The notes: generated from the letters alone by a model not told the origin. 64,000 nucleotides of DNA from Cyprinodon diabolis (GCA_030533445.1 CM060072.1:14358375-14422374), one strand, 5' to 3'; positions 35,185 through 48,099 are shown, counted from the stretch's first letter. Numbers and translations are program-made.

Positions 35185-36990
35185 GCAAATTACAAGAATG
35201 CCAGATGATGGTTAGTTATTTGCCTGACTTTTGCACAGATTAACATTGAGTGCAGTCAAAATGTACCAAATGAATGAGAGAGTTTTGCTTCTATGGGATG
35301 GAGATATAAAGTTGAAAGGCTGGAGCAGGTCCTGGTCAGGTCAAGCTGATTCACCCAAACAAGACACCATGTTGACTGAAAAAAGCTCTGAGAGTAAAGT
35401 TGAGCAAGTTAGAAACACAGAATAAGACAATAAGGAAGAAGGAAGCCGCATGTTCTGTCTCGTGTAATGTGTGGATGAAATCTCTAACATGGTCCAGGTA
35501 TGAGTTTTCATTAAAAATTATGCAGCAAAATAAACTCCAGGTTCGACCTTTGTCACCTCACCCTGGGCCAGACTGATCTTAACAGCAAAAGTCAAAGTAC
35601 ACAAATAACTGAGCCCAAGTGGAAGTCATAAAGCAGATAAGAGTTGTGCTAATGCCAGCTAGCGCTGCATGGTTCCCCTGCCGGGCCAGCTCTGGTTGGT
35701 TTGTTTCATGAGTCAGTGTGTGGATGCATGCATTTTATTTGTTTTAGAACATGTATCAGCTTACAAAAGCTCACACGGGAAACTGTGTTCATAAAATCTG
35801 GTTGGCAGAATTTAAATCAAGAAGAGGAATCTAATGATGTCTTTGGTGAAGTTATTTTTGTGAGCGACAGCAAGGCAGCTCAGATTCTAGAGGATCGATT
35901 TAAAGACATTTCCTCTCAACCAGGGTCAGTTACGCAAACTTGAGTGTTTTCGGTGATTAGATACATGTGTTTTGGGAGGGCACCGCAGTGTTAATGTTAT
36001 TGCACCTTGTTGTTATGCTAATAGACCAGGTGGGACTGCAGCCAACTCAATGGCCTCACATACAGACACATTCCTATAATTAGGGCCGTTGACACGCCCC
36101 TGACACAGGAGCTTAAAGCAAATAGACCTGGTTTTAAGGAATTAAGATGATTTATTAGCAATTGAAGAAAATGTTTAAAAAAGAAATTACATTATACTAT
36201 TACCAATTCTACCTTATTATATGTCAAGGAAATAAGTCAGTATAGAAATAAACTAAAGCAACAGATTTCAAAAATGACAGTAGTGTTTTCGTTTTTACTC
36301 AATTAGGTTTAAACTAGCAGTCTTGGTTCATATACATATAAAATGGTTTGCAGCTATTTTTCCACGCCAACTGTAACACCTCTCCGAACAAATCAGTGTA
36401 AACAAAGCTCCAATAACTAAAGGAACCACCAAGTTACCTGATGCATTTAGTCTAAAGTTAAAATTATTTTCTATATTAAGTCAGTGATGTTATTCCATTG
36501 CAACAGCAGCCTGCATTTTCGTCAGACAGAGGAGGAATAAGTGACACAACATCATGATGGCTGTTGGTGAAGATCTATCCAACGCCTCTTGAACATACAG
36601 CAGTTGGTGAATTAATATAACAAATGATGAAAAACATGAATCAGAAGCCTGCGTTCATCATGTTACATTATTCCAGACTCCTCTTCAGTTTTTGGAGTAA
36701 AATATGCTCTGTTCTAACCTCTAAGCACGAAGTAACGTGGTTGATGATTGGTCAGTTGCTGATGAGCTCCCTGTATACATTCACAGGTTAATTACAACAA
36801 CCTTCCTTTAAACAGATTGGTAGAGCAGGACAGAATATCATTTTATCACCGTAAAGCAGAAATCTCAAAATGGTGACCTTTAACCTTTTGCTTTTCAAAG
36901 CTGACCATCAAGGCTTACTGTCTTGTATGTTTATCCTGCAACCGGTTTGAAAAAACATTTTTAATAAAGTGGCTGAAAGTAGCTTTCTAA
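34601..36990. other. Non-coding; contains a long (TA)n microsatellite
   Basis: The microsatellite at about 35,063-35,179 mixes TA, CATA and CACA units and generates artificial IYIY frames. Nothing else was recognised. Confidence 0.6.
35063..35179. repeat. (TA)n microsatellite with TACA/CACA interruptions
   Basis: About 117 bp of alternating TA, with a TACA and CACA block at about 35,084-35,105. Such tracts are length-variable and error-prone in assembly. Confidence 0.95.
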
Positions 36991-36999
36991 ACAGGGTGG

Positions 37000-37290
37000 C
37001 TGGAGACTCCCTCAGAGATAGAATGAGGAGAGGCTCAGAAACCATATTGAGAGGAGTCTCCTGATGTGGCTAGGGCATCTTTTTCAGATGCCCCCTGGAC
37101 CCCTCCCTAGGGAGGTGTTCCTCATCAAGTCTCACTGGGGGGATCAGAGTACGACATGGTACACGCTGGCCTGGAAGCTCCCCGGCTTCCCCCAGGTCTG
37201 CTGGAGGAGGTGTCAGGGGAGAGGGAAGTCTGGGAGTCTCTGTGGGACTGGTGCCTCTGCATCCCGGTCCCAGATAAGTGGAAGACAACC
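37000..37290 (+). mobile_element. LINE 3' coding fragment (RTE/Rex-like)
   Basis: The frames carry WLGHLFQMPPGPLPREVF and then, after frame changes, LPPGLLEEVSGEREVWESL and PDKWK. This order (LGH, MPPG, then GEREVW) is the C-terminal end of a common teleost non-LTR reverse-transcriptase protein. Frameshifts show that it is dead. The exact clade is tentative. Confidence 0.6.
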
Positions 37291-37635
37291 CAACGAGATG
37301 AGACCAGATTGTTGTCAAACTGGGTCCTCAGTACGCACTGTGCTGCAAGTGTTTCTCTGTTCTCACACTCCAGATTCTGCTGATTAACAGGCCTTTGATG
37401 ACTGCTGAGGAGGGAATGCAAGAAAAGACACATCTCAAAGTTGCAGGAAAGTCGGTCTCAGGAATAAATTTGAAGACCTCTGTTTTACTTCCCCAGGTCC
37501 ATCCATCATCTATACTAATTCTAGCAGGTTGTGGGCGCCTTTTTGTAGTAATCACTGGAAAGGAGGTTGCCAGACTATCCAAGGCAACACAGAAACATTC
37601 AGGACAAACATGTATGGACACACTACACCAGTGCC

Positions 37636-37846
37636 CTCCAACTCCTGGCCTTGAGATCTACTACCCTGCAACTTTTAGGCACATCCTTACTCCAGCCAAC
37701 CAGAATCAAAAAAGTGGCTCATCACAAGGCACTTTACCAAACCTGTTGGCATGGTGATCAGACAATCAGTCATTTGATTCAGCTGTGTTGGAGTGGGGAT
37801 GTACTTGAAAGTTGCAGAGTGATGGATCTCAAGGTTGCAGTTGGAG
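37636..37846. mobile_element. Foldback miniature element
   Basis: The left arm begins CTCCAACTCCTGGCCTTGAG. The right arm, read in reverse, begins CTCCAACTGCAACCTTGAG. Both continue with CCCTGCAACTTTTAG-like and ACTCCA...GAATCAAA segments, making roughly 75-bp inverted arms around a short centre. I recognise the pattern as a dispersed non-autonomous fish element, but found no target duplication. Confidence 0.65.
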
Positions 37847-38049
37847 TCTGCTGTACCACACATTAAAGGCAATTTAGGGTAGCATGCAAAATCAATGCAG
37901 AAAGAGCCCAGGCCAGGATTTGATCCCATGATCTTGCTGCTTGCTACAATGCAATGGTCCTACCATCTGTGCTATTTTTCAGCACACCTCAGTTGATTAC
38001 TGACTGAAAGATTTTGGTGAACTGCAGTCAGCTAAATCAGGTGTGTTCA

Positions 38050-40113
38050 GGTAAAAAAATTAAAAAATGACTAGGTTTGGAATTCACTGCTTCACACTAT
38101 TGATGTAGCTCTACATTAACATACTTAAACATAACCTCTGCCTGGAATTTTCTGGCTAAAAAATTTCTTATTAGTAAAAACTTGCTTACAGTTAAATGTC
38201 TTTATTCATTTTTAAATAGTGTTGTCGTGAATTTACTCTTAACTTTAAACATTCTCTAGTACATCTTGATGAGCACAGCTACCAGCCTTCATTTAAATCC
38301 TGTTCAGTGTTATTATTTTACACCTGTCTGGGGAATCTTTAACATCACATTTAGTAGTTGAGGATAATTCAAAATAAAACTTTGCCTGAAAAGTTAAGCT
38401 TAAATCCCCCCAGACCACCTCGTCCAGGATCAGAGTCTCCCTCTCACCTTTTTATCTGATGACATCAGTGATAGAGCCGATCCCTCCTGGTGCCCCCGGG
38501 TCCAGATATCACTGATAGCCCACTGCATACTGATGTTAATGGAGAATACCGGGGCTGGCTGGTGCCTGACAGCTGATAACAGATAGAGGAGGAATTGGGG
38601 GAGGGTTCTGGTTGGGGCGAATGCTAATCATCTTGGAGAAGTTAGGTTGGAGGGAAAGTGAGTTGGATTTAAGGTCAGGATGAATGGGTGAGGTGTGGCT
38701 GGTGGCTCATTAGGCCGGTTCACAGCAAGGACACCTCAGAGATACATCAGATCCCTTTTAGATTCAGATTTCTGACACCTTGAAAGAGGCTCATTTACAA
38801 AATTAGCAAGTTAAGCCTAAAAACTCTTTTTTCCAGTTTTGTTTCTGCACCCACACTAAAGGCTGACCCAAACTTACTTTATCCCAAAGGCCAACACATT
38901 GTCGAATGGTCATTTTTGATTGGTTTGACTAAAAATAAACACATCGCACTGTCAAAAATTTTGAGAGCTGCTCTGAAGTCTCTATATTTTTCTTATAAAG
39001 TGTCATATTTTTTATTTTATGAGGTCTGAATCTGTGGTTGCTTGCTCTTCTGAAGGTATTTGAGCCCTGGCTAATCTTTTTACGCCTATGCAGTGTGTAA
39101 AGAGATGTGTTTGTCTAGGGATTGAAATATATTGGTGACTGGAGGATAACGCTTAAAAACAACCATAGCCATGTAAACAAATAGAGAATTGTTCTCCTTT
39201 GAGAGTTTTTTTTCTTTTGTCACATCGAAAGCAAATTGTGAAAATAACTACACTTAGGCAGGAATTAAACCTACTTTTTAATAATTTAACAGTTCTGCAT
39301 CAAAACTTTTTTAATAGGTCTGATTGATAAATATAGGGCTATGCCATGCTGATTTACATAAACAAGGTCCTGAAGAAATAATGCTCTGTATAATTAGTCA
39401 GTATAATGTGTAATACTTATCTACTGAGTCATTGTAGTAAATGAACTAGTTTATAGGTGAAATAAGAGTGGTATGATGGTACTGTTTTACCCATCTGTTT
39501 AATTTGCATGTAACTAATCTTAAAAAACTCGCTAAAGTACAAGAAAATATTAAATACAGTTACAACAAAATGTCTGAAAAAAACATTTAGAGATATTCCT
39601 TAAATTCCACTTGATGTCTTACTTAAGGCTCCAGGTCAGATCAGTGTCTGCAACCCGACCTCAGGGCCATGCATCCACTCCCACACTGTCCGGGCGCTGC
39701 AGCTCCCATTGTTGCATGTTTACTTTAATGATTACCTGCAATGTTTGCAACACAATAGGACAACTGCAAGCTCAGGCTTTGTGATGCATGGGGAGATCTG
39801 CTGCCAAAACGTGGTGCTGAAAGAGAGCCAGAGGAGAGAGGGTAGGGAGGAGAGTCCCATAGCAGGAAAAACTCTGAACCTTTTCATCCTGATTGTTCAC
39901 ACAAAGGCTTTGCACCAAGCTTGGCTCAAGCAAGCAGAATATGCTGCTGAAACAAAAAAAAAAAAAAAGTACATGTACATATTTAAAATGTCTACGTATG
40001 CATTTGTCAGGACCACAAAGAGTTATGAATAAGAATCAAGTTTATAACCAAGGTTTGCACTTATAGGAAATTTGACTTAGTGTAGATGGTGCAGACAAAT
40101 TATATATATATAT
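38050..40113. other. Non-coding, no gene seen
   Basis: No recognisable exon or element. A 15-bp poly-A run occurs at about 39,953-39,968, and a short TA run at 40,101-40,112 marks the end of the adjacent LINE fragment. Confidence 0.55.
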
Positions 40114-41470
40114 TTAAAACTGTTTTCTCACCCCTCGTGGGGTGGTATGTGTCATCCTCAAGCTCGGGTCCTCTACCAGAGGCCTGGGAGTTTGAGGGTC
40201 CTGCGCAGTATCTTAGCTGTTCCTAGGACTGCGCTCTTCTGGACAGAGACCTCTGATGTTTTACCTGGGATCTGCTGTAGCCACTCTCACAGCCCCCAGT
40301 GCTCCAATTACCACTGGCACCACTGCTGCTCTTACTTTCCACATCTTTTCTAGCTCCTCTTTCAGCCCTTGTTATTTCTCAAGCTTCTCGTGTTCTTTCT
40401 TCTTGATGTTGCTGTCGCTTCGGATTGCCACATCTATCACTACTGCCTTCTTCTGCACTTTGTCGATCAACACGATGTCTGGTTGGTTAGCCATCACCTG
40501 TTTGTCAGTCTGGATCTTGAAATCCCATAGGATCTTAGCTCGGTCATTCTCAACTACCTTAGGAGGTGTCATCCATTTTAACCTTGGGACTTCCAGCCCA
40601 TACTCATGGCAGATGTTCCTGTACACTATGACAGCTACCTGGTTGTGGCGTTCCATGTATGCACTTCCTGCCTGCATTTTACACCCTGCTGTTATGTGCT
40701 GTATTGTTTCAGAGGCATCTTTGCACAGTCTGCATCGGGGGTCCTGCCTGGTGTGGTAGACCCTGGCCTCTATTGATCTTGTACTGAGTGCCTGTTCTTG
40801 TGCTGCCATGATTAGTGCCTCTGTGCTGTCCTTCAGTCCAGCCTTTTCCAGCCACTGGTAGGATTTTTTGATATCAGCCACTTCTTCTATTTGTCTGTGG
40901 TATATGCCGTGCAGCGGCTTGTCCCTCCATGATGGTTCTCCTTCCTCTTTCTTGTCCTCGCTTTCGGTTTTCTCCTGCCTGAGGTATTCACCAAGCCATT
41001 TGTCTTTGGGGGCCATCTTTCTGATGTACTCCTGGGTCTTAGTTGTTTCATCCTGGACAGTGGTCTTGACACTCACTAGCCCTCGGCCTCCCTCGCTACG
41101 CTTGGCATACAGTCTCAGGGTGCTGGATTTGGGGTGGAACCCTCCATGCATTGTGAGGAATTTTCTTGTCTTGATATCAGTGGCCTCTATCTCCTCTTTT
41201 GGCCAGTTTATTATACCAGCAGGGTTTCTGATGACTGGTAGGGCATATGTGTTGATGGCTTGGATCTTGTTTTTCCCATTCAGCTGACTTTTCAGGACCT
41301 GCCTTACTCTTTGTAGGTATTTAGCTGTGGCAGTCTTTCTTGCCATCTCCTCGTGGTTTCCGTTAGCCTGTGGCACCCCAAGGTATTTGTAGCTGTCCTG
41401 CACATCTGTAATGTGGCCTTCTGGTAGTTCAACCCCCTCGGTTCTGATCATCTTCCCTCTCTTAGAGGGA

Positions 41471-41473
<3 letters not shown>
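40114..41473 (-). mobile_element. 5'-truncated non-LTR retrotransposon with restriction-like endonuclease
   Basis: Only the 3' third of the element remains. On the minus strand it begins inside the reverse transcriptase and ends a short UTR after the coding stop. It is bounded by TA repeats on both sides (40,101-40,113 and 41,474-41,527). The protein features (zinc knuckle followed by a PD-D endonuclease) belong to the R2/R4-Dong/NeSL group rather than to APE-type LINEs. The R4-Dong (Rex6) assignment is likely but not proven. Confidence 0.8.
40173..41450 (-). pseudogene. LINE ORF fragment: RT C-terminus, CCHC finger, PD-D endonuclease
   Basis: The frame runs unbroken from about 41,450 to a TAA at 40,372-40,374. 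Key parts: YKYLGVPQANGNHEE (late reverse-transcriptase motif), GGFHPKSSTLRLYAKRSEGG, the zinc knuckle CRLCKDASETIQHITAGC (C-x2-C-x8-H-x4-C), and the endonuclease core PDIVLIDKVQKKAVVIDVAI. After the stop the same frame continues QGLKEELEKMWKV and GALGAV. Then a small deletion shifts the frame, which resumes as WLQQIPGK and ends LRRTLKLPGLW with TAG at 40,173-40,175. It therefore carries one nonsense codon and one frameshift in its last 65 codons. Confidence 0.85.

Positions 41474-41527
<54 letters not shown>
41474..41527. repeat. (TA)n microsatellite at the 5' truncation point of the LINE
   Basis: About 54 bp of pure TA. Immediately before it lies a 10-bp perfect inverted repeat (TCTTCCCTCT, 41,451-41,460, against AGAGGGAAGA, 41,464-41,473). 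Confidence 0.95.
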
Positions 41528-41533
<6 letters not shown>

Positions 41534-41849
41534 ACAGGATCTATAGTTATATACAATATAAAAGTAGAATATACTATATACATTTATGAACTCTGGCTTC
41601 AAATGAATAAGCATGAGGAGCAGCTTAGTTGTAAACCTTTATAGAAAATGCTTTGGATGGATATCAAAGGTAAAATAATAATCATACTTCTTTTCAGCAC
41701 AATTTGAAACCTTTAGATATTTTTAAATTTGTTTAAATTAATTTAGTTTCAAATAACACTGAACAGTGAAATTCCATCAGTTATGGAGAACTTCTGAGGT
41801 AGTAAATCTATCACGGAATGGATTAAGAAAAAAAAATTTTATACTTCGG

Positions 41850-42100
41850 AGTGGCCTAGTCAAAGCCCTAATCCAATGAGATGCCATATGTGACTCTTAA
41901 AAGCTTCCAATGCTAAGAAATCCTCCAGTGTGGATTAAAACAATCCTATGATCATGAATGCGTCAAAACGTCTCCACAGTGTTCTAAAAAATACTCAGTT
42001 ATTGCAAGGCTTAAGTGCAGTTGGTGCAGCTAAAGGTGGAACAACTAACCATTAGGTTTAGGGGGTTATCACTATTTTACACAGTACCATGCAGGCCTAA
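41850..42100 (+). mobile_element. Decayed Tc1-like transposase C-terminal fragment
   Basis: The text 'gagtggcctagtcaaagccc' (EWPSQSP, the block before the catalytic Glu), then 'ccaatgagatgccatatgtg', and a tail 'aggtggaacaactaaccatt' followed by 'aggtttagggggttatcact', follow the order of a second Tc1-like family's transposase end and 3' flank. Indels destroy the frame. Confidence 0.65.
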
Positions 42101-45100
42101 ATTATATTAAAACATACATTTTAAATAAATATTTTGTGTTAGTTAAGTTGTCTTTGACTAATATTTACATTTGCTCAGTGCTCTGAATCTGAATGAAAAT
42201 TCCTCTTATTGTCATTGTGTGGAAAAGCATGACAGAATAAAAAATAGCCACTCTCAAGGCAGCACAAACAATACATAATTGAATATATGATGGATAGAAA
42301 TCAGGAAAAAGACAGTAGAGAGTAATAAACCTGTTGCAGTTGCAGAAATACAATGCTCATCTAACAAGGCAAAATTAATCTAAAAACTCTGTTTTGAGTT
42401 GGTAAGCAGGTACCAGTAAGTGTAGCTTCAGGAAGTTTAAACTCTCTCTAGTAGGTGATTTTGGATTGAATTTTTTTTTAAATAATAAATTAATAATAAA
42501 CTCTGTTTAAGACAGGTGCAAGCTAGAAACGATTCTCTTCATCCTAAACAGAATTAAAACAGCTGCACTTCTTACTGTAAAACTCAATGGAAGTTAATGA
42601 ATGCAGGTTTCTCTTCTGTCTATCAAGCCACACACCAACATGGGAGCCAGCTGTTTACATGAAGACGGATATCAGTGATAGTCGCTGTTTTCCCTCGCCT
42701 CCTCTCCCTTTCTTCTTTGGTCTCCTAAGGACATCCAGCAGGGGACTCCTGTTCAGACACCCCCCCCCCCCCCCCTCTCTTTTCCCTCTCCGTCCCACAC
42801 ACAGAAGGCTGAACCCTGCCTGAACCCTGCTGCTTTAATTAATCTCACTGACTTTGTTAATTATTTGTTTTGCTGGCTGACTGCCTATGTGTGGGCACCA
42901 TCACGTCCCTCTTTGAAGTACAGTATGTGGGATAGATGCCACAGATGAAACTATCGCCCCAGCATAGATAACCTCAAACAGATGCAGAGTATTCCCTCAT
43001 CATTAGCTCTTGTATTTACCCCACTGCTTGTGGATTATTATAACATTTTCAGGGGATTGCTGAAAAAAAGTCAGGGATACCTTGCTGGAAAATCTATTGG
43101 TCTTATAGATTAAAAGTGTATTTGTATATTTTGTTAGCATCTCACAATAACCCTGTCCTGTATAATGTTAGCATAAGTGGTAAAGATATACTACTATGAT
43201 GCTGCTGGCAGTAATTAAGTCTGTAAACCATTTTTAACCATATAAAGGTGCATGTAAACAAACTAAAATAATGAAAAATCTTTATTTCAGTAATTACATT
43301 AAATGAGATAAACTCATTAATATTTATCACAAAGCAATATATTTAAAATATATATTTTTTATGTAATTATTAAAGCTTACATGAAATGAAAAGATGAAAT
43401 TCAGTTGTATTTTCTTATGCAGAATTGTTTAGTTACTGCCTGAATGATCAATGAGGTGACCCTTAATTGGAAGTCTATTAATCCGTCAATGGCAGCCTTC
43501 CAAGAGAGGCAAGCGAAAAAATAAGTTAGCTTTAGAGAAACTGATTTACAGAGGGCTGTTTTAAAGCACGTCACTGGCAAAGTGTTCTAGAAGAGGCTGC
43601 AAATCCAATGGAAATAATTGCAATCTTTACCAGCATATGAAGTGTAGCGTAATCAAGGGTTTGGGGATTGTTTCAAATGCGTTTCCACCCCTTTTTTCCA
43701 CATTTTTAAGTTTCACTTTAAAGAAGCTTGATGGAGAGAGCAAAATTTGAACAAACGTACCAAAATTCGCTAAAAAAAATGTAGGCTCGCTGGAGGCAGT
43801 TTTTGACTTTTTCGAATAACATGTTTTTCGAGTAAGTTCTTACATAGCATACCTGATCACTGATCTGTGATATTTTCTAACACTACTTCCCATTAGTACA
43901 GCCAAGCATGACATAAACTTCTGAAGACATTAGGCTTTTCTTAATTTGTTCCAAAATTTTTTTTGACTTTTGAATATTTTGCTCACACAAACACATTCGT
44001 ATGGAAACGCAGCAACTTCATGCAAGTGGATCTTCTGACCTCACAGGCCATGTGTGCTTTCAGACTATGCAGGAAGGGTGTGGTCTTAAAGGTTGCGGCA
44101 TTTGCCTGTGCCGTATGTAGAAAACATCTTTACTATGTTTTAAATACCAGAAGAGTTGTTTTGCATTGTCCTTTGCACCTTATTATCTCATGGCTATTTT
44201 TCTTGATCTGCATATCTCTAAGATAAGACAGACAGTGAAGGATTATCCAATGACTGACCTCTAACTCCTCTTGCAGCTGTCCCTCTTAGTCATTAAACAG
44301 TCACTCCTTACAGCTCATACTTTGCGTAGCATTGGTGGGTCGACATCACCCCCCCGTTCATGTTTGGGCCCTGCAGATGAAGTAAGATTACAGTAAAATG
44401 ACTATGTAAACACAGAGGTGTCTGCAGGACATAAGGTAAAACTGGTACTTTGCTTATGCGAAGCTACTGCCGGAGCCACAAGCAGTAGGTGTCTTACCTG
44501 AATTATGGAGAAAATTAACTGGTCTATTTCTCAATGGTAAAAATTCCATTTTTTTTGGTGAAAGAAAATAAAGAACCCAGAGTTTGGGGGACGGGTTGAG
44601 ATGCACAGACGTACAGTGTGAAGTTTTCAACTGTTAATGATGATATGAGGTGCCATGTCATCTCCTGGTGCCCACTCTGTTTTCTAAAGTCTTTAGGAAA
44701 AGCAGGAATTTAAAACGAAATGAAATTAGAGCAAATCATGCTTCCTTCTACAAGGAACTTACTGATAACTGCTTTAATGACCATGATATCACAATGGATT
44801 ATTTGCAAGAAAATTAAACCATTTGTGGAGTACTGACAAGAACAAGAGAGACACCAGAGCCAACAATGACAAGCTCAAGTTGTTATTAGAGCTACCAAAG
44901 AAGAGTTAAGCTGAGCTACTGCTAAAAAAGAACATGGAGATGACCTTAACCTGCCATAATTGTGAATCCAGGAGTATTTTGTTTTGAAAGAGATCCTGCA
45001 GATGGATCACAGATTGGATGGATCAGTTTGGTTTTCAACAGACTCTGTAGATGTATAGATTTTCCCATCCCTGTTGCTCCTTTGCAAGCTGTAGTGGTAC

Positions 45101-46427
45101 CTGAGCTTTCCCCATAGACTAGATAGGCCTGTTCTCCAGGAATAAAAAAGAGGGACCTATTAAATACAAATTCTTTAAATTGAGTGTGCCCACTTAAACT
45201 TCTTAGCTGCTCCATTTGCTCATTTGGTTTTATTAAATATTTAAGCTCATCATCACTCTATGCAGAAACTTTATAATGACGGTTTTATTTAAGTCAGGTG
45301 TGCAGGAGCAGGAAAACATCTAAAGCATGCAGGTTAGAGATCTGCAGGACCAAGATAGAGACACGCTGCCTGGAGGTGATCTTCGGCCTCTGACATTTTA
45401 CTGTTTGGATTTTTACTCCCTGGTTTTCAGCCTCAGATTACAGTGAACCTGTGAAACATCTCTTAAAGTATTTCACCTTGGTATATTTGTCAATTTTATG
45501 CTCTTCTAATTCATATATGTATATATATGTAGATGTAGTTTTCTCATTCATTGTTTAAGGCTTTGTCGGAGAAAATAAGTATATTTTCATTTGCGCGTAG
45601 AGCTGTATTTTGCTTTTAAGAATAGTTTCTCTTATACAGCTACTACTATTACTACTGCTACTAATACAAATATGAATATTCACCATCAGCATCAGACCAA
45701 TAAAGACCTAAGGTCACTGTACAAATAAAAAACACAACAAAAATAAAACCAGACAGAACTATTTATTATTGATTAATTAAATGTTAAATAATATTTTATA
45801 GTAATTCATTATTCATGGCCCTTTAACTTTTTTATCTATAGAAACTTTAATGTCTAAAGTGCCCAATCTTAAGAAAGCTTGTGCTTCTTTAAGCAAGTGG
45901 CAACATGTTTATACATGCGCAGAGCGGAGCATTAAAAAAGGTTCAAAATGATTAATGTTTGCAATTCAGCAAATACTTTTTGCAAACCATTGCCTTCATC
46001 AACATACAGATCATATTTTAATAACCAAACAGCACAAAACAATGGTAATGTAAACATTTACCAGGTGCAAGGCTGTTGTCTTAAAGAGTGGTGCAAAAAT
46101 AATGAACAAAAGCATAATTGTTGCAACAAATGAGGCATTGATTCGATGCCAGATGATGAAGAGAGATTCTGTGCACATGCAAACACATATGAACATCAAC
46201 ACATCTTTATAGATCACCCACAGCATGTCCACTTATTATATACTCTGAAAAAAATCACTTGTGCAATTTTCTTATTTTCTTAGTTCTTTTTTTTTTTGAA
46301 GACACAACGTATCTTTATATTTCTTAATGAAGAAGAATAAAGGTTAGAACATTTGTAAGGGTAACAATCTAAAAAGTGTGCCGCCCTAATCAGTTACTCA
46401 AATAAAATCAGTCAAAACCAACTTGCC
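42101..46427. other. Non-coding, no gene seen
   Basis: A poly-C run lies at about 42,759-42,775. No exon with similarity or conserved splice pattern was found. Short frames here, including one at 44,946-45,215, show no family motif. Confidence 0.55.
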
Positions 46428-46431
46428 TTAA

Positions 46432-47345
46432 AGGAATAGTACACCCAACACATGATTAGCCTTCATTTTCTACTCACCCCCATGCTGAACAACACTCTGG
46501 AGTACTTTTTTGATATCTCAAATGCATCTGGAGATCTGGGAGGCTTCTTGCTGTCTGCTGACATTCAAATAATGGAGGTCCATGGCGCCCGAGGCAGAAA
46601 GGTCCATAAAAGTCCACAAAAAACGTGTCAATATTCCTCCATACTGCTCGTCCAATGTATTCCAAGTGTCCTGAGTGGGTAGCGTCTATAATTTACTCGA
46701 AACAAAGTCATTTAGAATGTTTTTAGAGCATAAACAGTAGTGTATAGGATTTCCTAAAAGCGCGCGCCTGCGAGTTCACGATGCTACGGAAACCGCGGCA
46801 GACCAAACCAGATGAAAGTGCGCATTCAGCTCGGTAAAGAACTCATGCTCTTCCTCAACACTGAAGTCCTCAGACATTTTTCTTTCGTTGTTTCTTTCTT
46901 TGCACAGGTAAACAGCAAATTTCTTCTTCTACGCTTGCATTATCGGCAGAGCAGACGCTGAATGCGCACTTTCATCTGGCTTGGTCTGCCGCAGTTTCCG
47001 TAGCATCGTGAACTCGCAGGCGCGCGCTTTTAGGAAATCCTATACACTACTGTTTATGCTCTAAAAACATTCTAAATGACTTTGTTTCGAGTAAATTATG
47101 GACGCTACCCACTCAGGACACTTGGAATACATTGGACGAGCAGTATGGAGGAATATTGACACGTTTTTTGTGGACTTTTCTGCCTCGGGCACCATAGACC
47201 TCCATTATTTGAATGTCAGCAGACAGTAAGAAGCCTCCCAGATCTCCAGATGCATTTGAGATATTAAAAAAGTACTCCAAAGTGTTGTTCAGCATGGGGG
47301 TGAGTAGAAAATGAAGGCTAATCATGTTTTGGGTGTACTATTCCT
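46432..47345. mobile_element. 914-bp foldback element with TTAA target duplication
   Basis: Two arms, 46,432-46,830 and 46,957-47,345, are near-perfect inverse copies about 390-400 bp long, separated by a 126-bp centre. The ends start AGGAATAGTACACCCA and are flanked by TTAA at 46,428-46,431 and 47,346-47,349. TTAA duplications are made by piggyBac and Kolobok transposases; the end sequence looks closer to non-autonomous fish elements I associate with the latter. There is no transposase inside. The left arm has an extra 10-11 bp near 46,600-46,615. Confidence 0.9.
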
Positions 47346-48099
47346 TTAAGGAGTTGATTCCTCTCATGTGTAATTGGACTTCAGTAAATCCAGCTGTTTT
47401 GTGAAGGTCTCAGAGGTTTGTCAGATAATATTAGAGAAAACATATAATAATGAAGACCAAGGCCCCCAGCAGACAGGCCAGATAGAAACTTGTAAAGAAG
47501 CCTAAAATAGAGTTGTGCTAAAAAAAACAACTAATAATTAAAGCTGCTCGGGATCTCACAGAGCTTTATACAACATATTATTGCTAAATAAGAACAGTAG
47601 TCTGTACATCCACAACACCTAGACTACCCTCCAAAACTTATAGGATTAGCATTTAGAGCAATAATCAGAGGACCAGCCAAGGAGTCCATGGTGATTCTGG
47701 AGGAGCTGCAGAGATTTCCTTTTACATCTTTTTTTGCTAAATAATTTATTTTCAACTGCAATGCAATTAAATGATAAATTAATTTGCACTAATAAAAAAA
47801 AAATGTATTGACCTATGAATGTTGTCTGTAGAGATGCACTGTAATCTCTTTTTTGCTTACTTGATCGTCTTTATGTTTGCTCATGAAGTTCTGAAACACA
47901 CAGAAAAGTTAAAAATACCCAAAACTATAAAAAAAAAAAAACAGACTCTGAAAAGATTGTATTTATTCAACATGTTTATAAAACACCAAGCATCTCTCAT
48001 TAGATTACAGTAAAAATTTTATTTTTATTGTTTGATTCTGTGTCTGTATATATCAGGTTTTATTCAAATTGGTTTAGAATAACCAGTGTGAACTTCTAA

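Noticed and set aside
35058..35243. IYIYIY protein frames at the TA tracts (also near 41.5 and 60.4 kb)
   Set aside because: They are translations of (TA)n microsatellites.
37064..37757. Several overlapping frames of about 100 codons on both strands
   Set aside because: They are pieces and shadows of a frameshifted LINE fragment and a foldback element, not host genes.
44946..45215. 89-codon minus frame with a GATGMGKS-like string
   Set aside because: A single loop-like string is not enough for a P-loop ATPase; the rest shows no family pattern.
46452..46682. Matching frames in both arms of the foldback element (also 47,113-47,325)
   Set aside because: The similarity is due to the inverted arms themselves; the frames carry no known domain.
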